From positions 41,618,042 through 41,682,041 of the forward strand of contig CM060734.1 in NCBI GenBank assembly GCA_030704615.1: 64,000 nt of DNA, given 5' to 3'. The notes under the pieces are model-generated. The model had not been told where the DNA came from. It ran no database searches and saw only the letters and a program-made list of their open reading frames with translations. The stretch is from Takakia lepidozioides. Its lineage: Eukaryota > Streptophyta > Takakiopsida > Takakiales > Takakiaceae. The position numbers and the translations under genes were made by a program. Positions 43,726-55,092 of the stretch are shown here, piece after piece (the stretch's first letter is position 1; the number at the start of each line of letters is the position of its first letter).

Positions 43726-46700
43726 GGATCAAGAGAGGGAGTCCACAATACCTCTTGTGGCACTTCTGGGCATGTGAAGATGCTTTGTGCGGCAGGCAGA
43801 CTGACAGAAGCTCTACAGACTTTAACCAAAGAGGCATTTCAGCAGATTCAGATACGTATATCTGTTTCTTGCTTAAGTGCATCAAGATGACAGGTCTGGA
43901 AGCTGGAAAGCAGGTGCACACTCACAATGCTCACCAAGTGTTTAACAGAATGCTTCAACGATCTTTGATCACGTGGAATATAATGTTGGCAGGATTACCA
44001 AGCGTGGGTGTGGTAGGAGTGCTTTGGAGACCTATGAGCAAATGCTGCGCGAAGGGGTGAAGCCCAACCACATCACATTTGTTTGTGTTTGCAATGCGTG
44101 TGCAAGCCTGGGAGCTCTGTAAAAGGGGAAAGAGGTCCATGGTGACATCGTCAAAGCTGGAATTGTACCAGATGTCATTCTGAACACTGCCCTGGTGGAC
44201 ATGTATGCCAAATGTGGGTGCATTGAGGATGCAAAGGGAGATTTCAACACTATGGCTGAACGAGATGTGGTGTCGTGGAACGCGATGCTTGCAGGGTATG
44301 CACAGCAGGGACGTGGTATGGAGGCTTTGGAGACCTATTATCAAATGATGGGGGAAGGGGTGAAGCCCAACCACATCACGTTTGTGTGCATTTGCAATGC
44401 TTGTGCAAGCCTGGCAGCCCTGGAAAAGGGCAAAGAGGTGCATGGTGACATCATCAAAGCTTGAGTTGTACCAAATGTCATTCTGAACACTGCCCTGGCA
44501 GCTCTGGAAAAGGGCAAAGAGGTCCATGGCGACATTGTCAGAGCTGGAATTGTACCAAATGTCATTCTGAACAATACCCTGGTGGACATGTATGCAAAAT
44601 GTGGGTGCATCGAGGATGCAAAGGCAGTGTTAGACACTATGGCTGAACGAGATGTGGTGTCGTGGAGTGCGATGATTGCAGGGTATGCACAGCAAGGGCG
44701 TGGTATGGAGGCTTTGGAGACCTATGAGCAAATGATGGGGGAAGGGGTGAAGCCCGACCACATCACGTTTGTTTGCATTTGCAATGCGTGTGCAAGCCTG
44801 GCAGCCCTGGAAAAGGGCAAAGAGGTCCATGGTGACATTGTCAAATCTGGAATTGTACCCGATGTCATTCTGAACACTGCCCTGGTGGACATGTATGCAA
44901 AATGTGGGTGCATCGAGGATGCAAAGGGAGTGTTCGATAGTATGGCTGCACGAGATGTGGTGTCGTGGAATGCGATGATTGCAGGATATGCACAGCAAGG
45001 GCGTGGGATGGAGGCTTTGGAGACCTATGAGCAAATGATGCGGGAAGGGGTGAAGCCCGACCCCATCACGTTTGTGTCTGTTTGCAATGCGTGTGCAAGC
45101 CTGGCAGCCCTGGAAAAGGGCAAAGACGTCCATGTTGACATTGTCAGAGCTTGAATTGTACCAAATATCATTCTGAACACTGCCCTGGTGGACATGTATG
45201 CAAAATGTGGGTGCATCGAGGATGCGAAGGGAGTGTTCGACAGTATGGCTGAACGAAATGTGGTGTCGCGGAGCGTGATTATTGCAGGATATGCACAGGA
45301 AGGGCGCGGGATGGAGGCTTTGGAGACCTATGAGCAAATGATGCGGGAAGGGGTGAAGCCCAACCACATAACGTTTGTTTGCATTTGCAATGCGTGTGCA
45401 AGCCTGGCAGCCCTGGAAAAGGGCAAAGAGGTCCATGGTGACATCGTCAAACCTGGAGTTGTACCCGATGTCATTCTGAACACTGCCCTGGTGGACATGT
45501 GTGCCAAATGTTGGAGCATTGAGGATGCGAAGGGAGTGTTTGACAGTGTGGCTGAAGGAGATGTGGTGTCGTGGAGTGCGATGATTGCAGGATATGCACA
45601 GCAAGGGTCTGGGATGGAGGCTTTGGAGACCTATGAGCAAATGATGTGCGAAGGGGTGAAGCCCAATCACATAACGTTTGGTTTGCGTTTGCAATGCTTG
45701 TGCAAGCTTGGCAGCCCTGGAAAAGGGCAAAGAGGTCCATGGTGACATTGTCAAATCTGGAATTGTACCCGATGTCATTCTGAACACTGCCCTGGTGGAC
45801 ATGTATGCCAAATGTGGGAGCATCGAGGATGCGAAGGGAGTGTTCAACAATATGGCTGAACGAAATGTGGCGTCATGGAACGCGATGCTCGCAGGATATG
45901 CCCAGCATGGTTGTCATAGGAAGGTCCTGCAACTATTTGAAGGAATGCAAAAGAGCGGCTTAAAGCCGGACAGTGTCACCTTTATATGTGTTCTCTCTGC
46001 ATGCAGCCACGCTGGCCTACTGATTGAAGGAAGACGCTACTTTGATTCCCCGAGTCAAGATCATGGTGTCACTCCAACAGTAAAGCACTTTGGCTGTATG
46101 GTGAACCTTCTTGGACGTGTGGGACAACTGGATGAGGCAGTGGATCTGATTAATAAGATGCCAATCAATCCAGATGTTGTGGTGTGGAAGACCTTGCTTG
46201 GTGCCTGCAGAATCCATGGCAATGTGGAGATGGCTGAACGTGCGGCAACATCTATCCTCAAGTGGGATGAACAGGATGCTGCGACTTATGTGTTGCTATC
46301 AAACATGTATGCTGCAGCTGGCAGGTGGGATGATACTGCAAAGGTGAGAAGAATGATGAAGGTCAGAGGGGTTAAAAAGGAGCCAGGTCGCTGCTGCATT
46401 GAGGTTGGCAACAGGGTGCACACCTTCGTTGTAGATGACAAGTTGCATCCCATAATTACAGAAATCCATGCTGAGCTGAGAAGATTGTCTAGGCAGATGA
46501 AGGAGGCAGGGTATGTGCCTGACACGCGCTTTGTGTTGCATGATGTGGGGGAGGAGGAAAAGGAATTTTCTCTTTGCCACCACAGTGAGAAGCTGGCCAT
46601 TGGTTTTGGGCTGATCAGCACGACCCCTAGGACGCCTCTCCGTCTCATTAAGAATCTTCGATGTGTGGTGACTGCCACACCTCCACCAAATTCATCTCAA

Positions 46701-46789
46701 AGATTGTTGGCCGCGCCATTGTTGTACGGGACGCTAACCGCTTTCACCACTTTGAAGATGGAATTTGTTCTTGTGGGGATTACTGGTGA
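43690..46789 (+). pseudogene. PPR protein of PLS-E-DYW type, nearly identical modules, several lesions
   Basis: Organellar RNA-binding/editing factor family. From 44195 it is built of 101-residue modules (P 35, L 35, S 31): the VDMYAKCG block recurs at 44195, 44582, 44885, 45188 and 45491 (spacing 303 bp, once 303+84), and again near 45797 after a frame change. The C terminus has E motifs, then EAGYVPDT, the DYW deaminase pair HSEKLA and CGDCH, and the terminal CGDYW (stop TGA 46787-46789). Lesions: stops at about 44119, 44462 and 45152, an 84-bp internal duplication at about 44480-44565, and frameshifts near 44010, 45680 and 46660 (just before CGDCH). The zinc/catalytic residues of DYW remain readable. 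A related scrap is at 15720-15820. Confidence 0.9.
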
Positions 46790-48320
46790 AAGGATGCTTT
46801 CTTGGAAACATGCGAGTTTCTTGCTTCATTCATTGATCTGTGTAGCTACTCAGATCATCCACCATTTCCTGAGTATTGACCATGATGTACTGTTGAGTGC
46901 ACATCCACGGGAAATGATAGTGGGGTCTACCCGGAATAGGTGGGAAGTCAGCCCATAATTGCACTTGCCTGAAGGGGTGATATTGGACTGACTTTGGTGA
47001 CAGTGGATGGAAATCAGAGTGCTGTCCTAATTCTGGGTTTGGGTGGTGGAGCTTCCCCAAAGCTTGAAGATGGAAGTGAATACGAATTTTAATGAGCTTG
47101 ATTAGAGTGGCAGCCCTGTGCACAAGTGTGACAGCATCTTACATTTGGACATGTTTGTATGTTTCTCGTGGTGCCGCTTTGGATGGAGCCCTTGACTAAC
47201 TTGCATGAATACTGTCAAAAGCTAGCCTTAACCCACCAAGATCCAATCCCATGGTGGCTGCTTGAAAGTATAGTGATTGTAAGGGTATTTGGGTGTTTTG
47301 TTATTGATTGACGCAGCTTGACTCCCTCACACTATAACAATGGTTTGTGCATGTTGGAGTTCAAGGTTGGGGGACACAGTCCACCCACTTCAGAACACAA
47401 TTGCTACATTGGAGATCAGATTTGGGAGCATGTATGAAACAACTGTGCATAGTTTCATGCAACAATAAGCGATACTGCTAGTGTCCACTGAAGCAGGTCC
47501 CTATCGCTGGTGTGACTCCCAGTGTTCTCAGTGACTACTTGAGCTGCCAATCTCAAACAAGCCGAAAAACTCTCCTAAAATCCACCTCAAGAAAAGGGAG
47601 GTCTTTTTCTCTTGCTTCCAGTAACCGCCCAACATCCCAAAAACGAAGCTCTTGGTCGGTTATGTTGGCTCAATTAATATCAATAAAATTACACCAAACT
47701 AAGGAATATGTGGATAATGAGTATTCACTACAGTTTGAAGTCAATCCTTCATATTAAGCTCAAGCTTTAGACACATCAAGTCATTAAAGATATACGCACT
47801 ACTCCTTTGGCTCTCATCAGAAGGATTTGTAGTGAGCCGTGGTGCGATGCTCAACTCAACTGTTGCGCGAAGGGTTGGGATTCCCATTTCCTCGCATGCG
47901 AGTTTTGGGGTAAAGTAATCAGATAGGATTGTAGGGATAGAATTGCTCAAAAAAGTGGATGGTTCTCATGCGCTAAAGGAGTGAGCTGTGAATGAAGCAC
48001 TGAAGATGATGAGAAAGAAGGGTAGTTAGAGACCAGCCGAGGTGGCGCCGCTGAGACTGTTTTAGACTGAAACAGATTGTAGACCAAGAGAACGCAACGT
48101 GGAGATGTAGAGCAGTAAATGTAAACACCGTGGATTGTGTAAGAGGATCATTAACGGGATTGGTCACTTAGCCAACGACTGAATCGGATCATGGGTTGTG
48201 TGAACGTCATGTATTATGAAGCAATGAGAGAAGTGGAAAGAATAAGCTTAGATTTGTACACCATGTGTCACCTGTCTTTGCGTGGTCATTTCATAGGTGA
48301 AAGGTTAGTTGTGAAAGGTT
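46790..48320. other. 3' flank of the PPR pseudogene, no gene seen
   Basis: No frame shows homology or protein-like composition; no repeats shared with the rest of the window were noticed. Confidence 0.45.
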
Positions 48321-48324
48321 TAGA

Positions 48325-50189
48325 CCAGTGTTGGACCGGTATATGGGGGCGTGGCGGGGTATCAGCACGGGTAAGGGTATTGCAGCAGGGTACCGGACCA
48401 GGCGGGTATAATAAACTGGCAATACCCTGGGCAGAACATATTGGGGCAATATAATAAAACAATAATACCTAGGCTCCTACCAGACCAGCCTGGTATCACA
48501 AAGGAACGCAGCTTTGTCGAAAAATAAAAATCTGTCCAAATTATACCGCTGAGGTAAGCACTTCAGCCGCTGAAGTGATCACCTCATGGGCTGAAGCGCT
48601 CACCTCAGCGGCTGAGTGTCGCAATTCATAATAACAAGGAGCGGGATCTCACCTTAGGTAATTTGAGGTCACCTTACAAGAGCCATATTACAGGCTGATA
48701 AATGAGACAATGCTCCAAGCCTAAGCAGATTTTCGCCAAAATCGTGTCTCAATCAAAGAGCCGCAACTCTCCATGCTGCACCCTAAATCCCTAAATCCCT
48801 AACGCTCCACATATTGATACCTAGGGTGCAAGCGACGGCGGTAGACATAGTACAGGTATCTACAAAGCTGCATTCCTTGTGATACCAGGCTGGTATGGTG
48901 GGAGCCCAGCTTACATAGCCATAGTCATCCTCACTAAGCACATAATTTGTAGATGCACATAATCTATAGCTGCTCCTACTGCCAACAGAGCTAACTACAG
49001 ATAATTGCAGTAATCCATAGCTGCTCCTCAACTGATTGCATTCCTAAACCTACCATATCTGCTGCCTTAGCCCATGCTCATACTAGGAACGACAACGGGA
49101 GGAGGGAGCTGGTATCAACAACGAGTAGAAACGGCAAACCCTAACCCCGGCTGGGTAGGGTTTCTAAGGAAAAAACTACCTTACGAAGTCCCGGCAGGTC
49201 TGTTACAGGTGAAATTTTCCTACAGCCTATAACTGTCGGGTAGGGTACCTGATAAAGGGTTGATAACCGGGTCAACCCTCAGAATTTTGTGTGGCCTCGT
49301 TGTAATGAGGCCGCAGGGTGCAGAGGGGACAGTACCTGACAGCGCCCCGGTATGGGAGGGGTAACAATAATGTAAAATTGTGGCTGTATATCAGTAGGGT
49401 ATCAATATTTGATTTTTTTCATCTCATATGGGGGGGAATATGAGTATTGCCTGCATAGGTATATGAAATATTCAATCTATTAAATAATATAACATGAAAA
49501 AAAGAATTGACCTTCACAATGGATCACAATTACACCACAATGCACACATAAACATACACCTACTGCCCTTTGGAGGCTCACATGATGTGCAGACGGATTG
49601 CAAGGTGGTGAGCAAGGATCAAGGATTTCTTTTTTGTCGAAGACAATACGATTGATGATCAAGAAGAGGACCTCATTGCAGATGGTGGCATGTTTGACAA
49701 TGAGGCTTGCAATCAGTTTTCTTTTAACAAAGCTCACTTCACTTTGCGTACTTAAATCCACAATGTTATTTTGTAATTTGCAACAGAATATTTACTTTGT
49801 GAAATCAAGTATGCTTCTAAATTAAATGATGAAAAATAGTGGTGGGCCGTTGGGGTTGGACATGCCCATAGCCCAACTTCACATCTATACCATATGTATT
49901 GTCCTTGTTTTTGCCCATGTTTTCACATGGCCCGCCGCAAGGCGAAGTGACTCCCAATTACGCCGGCTTCGGCCGGAGTCTTCTCTCTCTTGGCCCATAA
50001 TACGGGTATTGCACTGGTATTTCCTTTGTCAATACCATCCTATGTAGGGTATTGACGGAGGTATTGGAATTGTCAATACCAGGCAGTTGGTTATCAACCC
50101 TAGTATTACAACAGCCAATACCAGCCGGGTCGGTTATTTAACACCCTGGTTGATACCCAGCCAGGCCCTATATACCAGTCCAACACTGG
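48325..50189. mobile_element. Non-autonomous TIR transposon rich in GGTAT/ATACC words
   Basis: Starts CCAGTGTTGGACCGGTATAT and ends with the inverted form (ATATACCAGTCCAACACTGG), about 22 bp with two mismatches. The interior is full of GGTATTG, CAATACC and GTTGATA(A)CC words that can pair with each other, and encodes no transposase. The CAGTGTTGG start is hAT-like, but I could not see an 8-bp target duplication (GTTTAGAC left, GTAAGTAT right). Confidence 0.65.
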
Positions 50190-50265
50190 TAAGTATCCAA
50201 AAATCTAAGGTTGGGGGTGCACCATCGCAGTTGACCTGCCCACATGGCAGGTCACTCGTATCGTT

Positions 50266-50700
50266 TTGCGGCGGGCAAGACTTAGTTTAGTGATGTGGTC
50301 CCCTAAGGAGCTACCGGAAATGTTCAGCCTGTCGCTTGACTTGCAAATGACTACAAAACTTAGAAAAAACGCCATCCAAAAATGTAGTTTGGAAATTTTC
50401 AAAAACGTTTTGGGCATTCGTCACTACCTTCATGCAATGGAGGACTCCAACAGAGGAATTCGCATTCTTGAAAAAAATTGCAGCTTCCATGCAGCTTTCA
50501 ATCTTTTAGTGTGGTGGAATTTCCATTTACCTTCCTTGGTTTATGAATGTGGAGGTTCGTGCCTCACGGAGAAAAATATCAAGTCAGCAAATCACCTTCG
50601 TCAAACTGCATTTTGTCAGCAATTTTTCTATGGAGTTGAAAAATTCACCATGGACTTTTGCTATAATATGCCAATTCTGACGTTCAATTCTTCCATGTAA
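50266..50700 (+). CDS. Hypothetical 144-residue protein
   Basis: Uninterrupted frame just right of the TIR element. It has a Met-rich start, a helical middle and Cys/aromatic-rich C-terminal part (WWNFHLPSLVYECGGSC). No family is recognised. It may be a chance frame; kept because its composition is protein-like. Confidence 0.2.
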   Translation: MRRARLSLVMWSPKELPEMFSLSLDLQMTTKLRKNAIQKCSLEIFKNVLGIRHYLHAMEDSNRGIRILEKNCSFHAAFNLLVWWNFHLPSLVYECGGSCLTEKNIKSANHLRQTAFCQQFFYGVEKFTMDFCYNMPILTFNSSM

Positions 50701-50971
50701 CGATAAGATAAAGATTCTTTAACTTTGACTAATAAGATTTAAGTTCCATGTAGTAGGTAGTTTAATGGTCATTTTTGTGGATGAATCTCCATTGCCAGAT
50801 ACAGCCTCATCCATGATACGAGGTCATGCTTTAGGGGGTGGTCCGGCAAAATGGCTCTAGGCACTTAGGGGTCAACATAACTTGCCCGGGGTGATAATAG
50901 GGTATTTCACTCTCAAGGCCGTCATTTTTGAGCTATTTCTACATTACTATGAGATCTGTATGAAGTCTGAA

Positions 50972-51615
50972 CCAGTGTTGGACCGATATCATCAACAACA
51001 TTTCATACCAGCCAGGGTATGGTATTGTCGGGGCAGGTAATGGTATCAAAGTAGGTATTAAACTTTTAATGTACCAGTCTGGTATGTATATCGTTTTTGT
51101 TTGGCCTGGTATGGTATGGTATGGTATCAGTATTGCAAATTTCAAATCTTATACTGGGTGTATATCAATACTGGTATCAATACAGTTTTTTTCTTTTTCT
51201 TCTTTTTTCCTTTAAAAAAAAAGCTGGATGCTGCAAAATAAAATAAAAATCTGTCCAAATTATACCGCTGAGGTGATCACTTCAGCCATAATGCCCTACA
51301 TGAGTAAAGTAAACAACAATGAAAGGGAAGCATAAGGGAAAGAGAGGCGTACCCTAGAGCATCTCATCAATCTCAGCAACTTCCTCAATATTGACAGCCC
51401 CCATCGCCATTCAGATCGCCTCAATCAAAGAGCCACAACTCTCCATTGCTGCACCCTAAACCCCTAACGCTCCACATATTGCTACCTAGGGTGCAAGCGA
51501 CGGCGGAAGACGGTTGAAAATAAAAATAAAAATAACTGTATTGATACCAGTATTGATATACCCCCATTATAAGATTTGAAATTTGAAATACTGATACCAT
51601 ACAACAAACTAGCAT
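50972..51615. mobile_element. Second, shorter copy of the GGTAT-rich TIR element
   Basis: Begins CCAGTGTTGGACCGATATC like the larger element. It shares with it AATCTGTCCAAATTATACCG (51245 against 48530) and CACATATTG(A/C)TACCTAGGGTGC (51474 against 48810). An inner pair, 51115-51185 against 51525-51605, is inverted (ACTGTATTGATACCAGTATT and its complement), giving a long hairpin. The expected right terminus was not found. Confidence 0.6.
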
Positions 51616-51810
51616 TTTAAAACATCGTGTGTGCGGGTGAATTCTGTGCTCACTATTCGATGTTTCATCTATGTTCATCCACCAAAGTTATTCCATGGAT
51701 GAAAATGGGCTTCCACTCAATGCACATGTTGATAACAGCCCAGGTAAGTGGATTCAGGGCAAGGGGGTCATGTAGGTGGGCAAGGGAGCCGTATCCACCT
51801 ACTCGCACTT

Positions 51811-51985
51811 GAGCAGGTAGCCCAGTGGTTGGGTGTTTGTGCCTTGCCTGTGCATAACCTGGGTGATCCTGGGTTCAATCTTCAACATGTGCCTTCAGAC
51901 CGTCCATTGGGCCCTCGATGGCCTGTGTGTTGAGCAGAAGGCTCTGTAAAGGCTCTGTAAATTCACTGGACGTTAAAGAAACTTT
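51811..51985 (+). mobile_element. tRNA-derived SINE-like sequence
   Basis: Has a Pol III A box (GTAGCCCAGTGG, 51817-51828) and a B box (GGTTCAATCTT, from 51872), 55 bases apart as in tRNA-like promoters, then a non-tRNA tail (GGCTCTGTAAAGGCTCTGTA) and an A/T-rich end near 51985. It does not fold into a full tRNA with an obvious anticodon arm, so a SINE is more likely than a tRNA gene. No target duplication was confirmed. Confidence 0.5.
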
Positions 51986-52432
51986 ATCTTTTATCTTTGT
52001 CCAATGTTAATTCTGGTATGCGAGAGCATAGTTGTGGGCCTGGTATGTTGGTTGCCGGCCCTACAGTGTGGGAGCGAGACTCTGATGCCAACCGAGAATA
52101 TGCGACCAACTTTTAGAAATCTCATGGCAGCTGCTGAATCGCTCCATCTCCACAGTCTGCTCTTTCCCCGTCAATTCGTTTTGTCCAAAGGGAAGATCCT
52201 ATGTATGTTCACCCATTGTACAAAGTCTTACAGGGTTTCATCGAAGATCTGGCTAATAACTGTAAAATCCGAGCGCAAAGATTCAAGCAGTACAAACACC
52301 GGTGTCCTACACATACGTGAACGTGGGCAGGTATCATGGGCCCCTTGCATTCTACTATTGTGCATCCATCAACTAATGTGAAAGAAGTTTTCCTCGGCAC
52401 AGATCCAACTCAGATCCTACCAATTCTGCAAG

Positions 52433-52592
52433 CTAGTCGACTACCGATTGTTCCTCGTCCGGACCAAAGCCATTTCTCGTGAAAGCTGAGAAGTGTTGTA
52501 CATTCGCAGAGAATCTAGTAGACTACCATTGTTTTTTCGGACCAAAAGCCATTTCTCGTGAAAGCCGAGAAGTGTTGTACAATTCCAGAGCC
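52433..52592 (+). repeat. ~80-bp tandem duplication
   Basis: CTAGT(C/A)GACTACC...CCATTTCTCGTGAAAGC(T/C)GAGAAGTGTTGTACA occurs at 52433-52514 and again at 52515-52592 with few changes and small indels. No gene is nearby. Confidence 0.8.
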
Positions 52593-54259
52593 TTTCCTTG
52601 TAGTTTTCACTCTCCGTAGGGGACCTTCCCTCTCATGTACAGTTGTTTGTCATATGCTGTTGTCTTTTCTAACAAGGCGTCAGATACACGGAGGCCCTGC
52701 CTTGTTTTACTGATATGCAGTTTTATGAACTGATCTTATGGCTAATAATAATGTATCTTAATTTTGAAGTGATTATGAATGATGCTCTATTTTAAAATGA
52801 AATGTCGTGTATTTAAATATGATGTAATTGTTCATAATGAATCATCACGGAACATAAAATGATTGACAAATACAATAAGAGGTAAAAAATAAAAAAAAGT
52901 TGGACTATAAAAATAAATAAATAAACAAATATTGACAAAGTCGAGATGTTTGAAAGCTAAATAAATTAGTTTGTGATCTGTCCAATATTAGATGATCCAC
53001 ATTTACATGGAGATATTATTGTATTTGTCCAAATATGATCAAATTGAGATTGATAACCAGTTTGAGGATATAAAGACATATATTACATCTGCCACATTAC
53101 TCCATTTATAAATATGAACTATGTATGCATGTCTTGTCAATCATTTTAATTACGCCACATATACAACTCAATTCATATGTTTTTTTTTCAAATTTAATTT
53201 AATTTAATTTAATGGAATGACGGTTAATGAAATTTATCCAGTAACACTTACATTACTTCATCCAACAACCAGCTTTGGCAACACCCAATACGCATATAAG
53301 CCACAAATGTCGCATATGGACATGTTCCCATTTTAAATATATATAAGTTCCCAATATCTTTCATGGGAACAACCCATGATATAAGGTTAACCCTTAAGTG
53401 CCTAAACTCATTTTCACCCTTTGGTGGAAAAACTTGACCCTGGCCATCGGCAGAATCTCTGTGTCCCTGTAAAACTGACCGTTGGAATTACTTCCCATCT
53501 ACCCCACTTCCTACCACAAAAAGTTCCATCAAATTCCAACTGCCAGATCTGAAGATTCTGAAGTGTAGAGTGGGGACAAAAAAAATCTCCACTAAGAACT
53601 AGGTGCCAAAAGAAAGCAGTGGGCAGCTCTAAAATTTGGGCCAATTCACCAAACTGTTGCGTCGTCCCTACCCTTAGAAAAGGGCAGGGCCAATAAAGCT
53701 CTCCAGGGCTAACGGTGGGCTAAAGTTAAAAAACGTTTGGAAACGGTATCCACCGCACACCTACCTACAGGTAGAGTTCCTGGGAACTTCGAGAGTCTTA
53801 TTAGAGTAAAGATGTAGCATCGCTGGAGATGGACTTATTGATGGACAGTTTCCTGACAACTCCTGGAGGAATGCTATCTGATACCCTCTTGCGCGGGTAG
53901 TCGATCAGTTTGATACCTCTCAAGAGAGAGAGAAAATGCGCAGGCAACGATCTCAATCACTACACATGTGGGCTCTATCACATGCAGGTCTAGCTGGCCC
54001 TGATCGCCGTTCAGACCAGTAGCTAGTACCATAAGTTGTTTTGTTCACCAGGGAGACAAAAAATATTGATCATAGTCCTCCATCGATCCGGACCACCTGA
54101 GGAACTCAAAGACAGTCCTGAGCTAGCTATAACCTGCACACAGATATAATGGTTTCAGAGTTCAATATCTGAAAGTCATTGCGCATGCACAAGTTTAAGA
54201 TCTACCACTGATGTTCGGGCGAACCTGCCTTTCCACCCTGCATGGACAATTCCTAGCGG
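52593..54259. other. No gene seen
   Basis: AT-rich to mixed DNA upstream of the ABC transporter gene, with a short AATTT repeat near 53200. No supported frame. Confidence 0.45.
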
Positions 54260-54664
54260 TTGGAATGTGAGAATACCAGACTTGCACGGATCATGGGTAG
54301 TACCAAAGTTACCGGGTCCCAGAGTGCAACGGCATTTGGAATTGGTGGGCAGTCTCCTGCATCGCCCACATGGTGGGGCGGGGATCATACAGTTATGCTG
54401 GACAAGTCAACAGAGCTGTCCAGCGCCATGACAAGTCCAAATTATCGGGTGGAACCCTTCAGTTTCGTTGAGAGTAGCTACAACACTTGCGTGACCGGCG
54501 ATATCTACTCCACACTGCCAGGGAGGGTGGCTGGTGATATCCACTCCACAATGGGGACCCCTGTACACGAGGACCAGGTAGGGTGTCCAATTCCTGCATT
54601 GAGAGATCTAGGTACAAGTAAAATCTTTGAGCGCACGTGCAAAGCTCTAGATACACATGACTAA
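54260..54664 (+). CDS. Hypothetical ORF, possible 5' exon of the ABC transporter gene
   Basis: 134 open codons, rich in Ser, Thr and Gly, about 430 bp before the first recognised transporter exon. No domain is recognised. PDR-type transporters have a variable hydrophilic N terminus, so it could be an upstream exon, but no splice pair linking it to 55093 was established. Confidence 0.2.
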   Translation: MECENTRLARIMGSTKVTGSQSATAFGIGGQSPASPTWWGGDHTVMLDKSTELSSAMTSPNYRVEPFSFVESSYNTCVTGDIYSTLPGRVAGDIHSTMGTPVHEDQVGCPIPALRDLGTSKIFERTCKALDTHD

Positions 54665-55092
54665 CGAAAGCTGCTCGATCTCATGAGCTTATGAGGTCCA
54701 TAAACTGCACTTTCGAAGATTTGTTGCTTGGTTGTAGTGCCCGCCAGGATCAATTCTTAAAACTGAATGGTCCCTGCCGAGATGATCTAAGCTGCAGGAA
54801 CATATTCTTATACTAATCGCTCATGTAGACAAAAAGATAACTGAGAGAGAATTCTCATATACATATATGTTTGAACCACAAGGTTGACTGGTCACCCTTA
54901 TTCAAATGTTCCAACATTCAGCTTAGAAATTATATATCTTTAGGAAAATTTCAGCATTCTACATGAGGCTTTCCACCCAAGTAGAGGATCTCTCGTTCGA
55001 AGTTGAGTAGTAGTTTTCGGGCTGCTTGTTGGGTCCAGGGCCCAACTTTTTTAGGATGCGCAAGCTTAGAATGTGAGCTCGCTTGAATGTAG

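Noticed and set aside
44630-45850. 406-codon minus-strand ORF across the PPR modules
   Set aside because: It is the antisense of near-identical PPR repeats; the repeat makes a long open frame by chance, and the sense strand has clear PPR and DYW motifs.
45996-46261. Minus-strand ORFs opposite the PPR E domain
   Set aside because: Antisense shadows; the same text is seen at 15720-15820 only because a PPR scrap lies there.
51811-51890. A functional tRNA gene
   Set aside because: A and B boxes are present but acceptor and anticodon stems do not pair convincingly.
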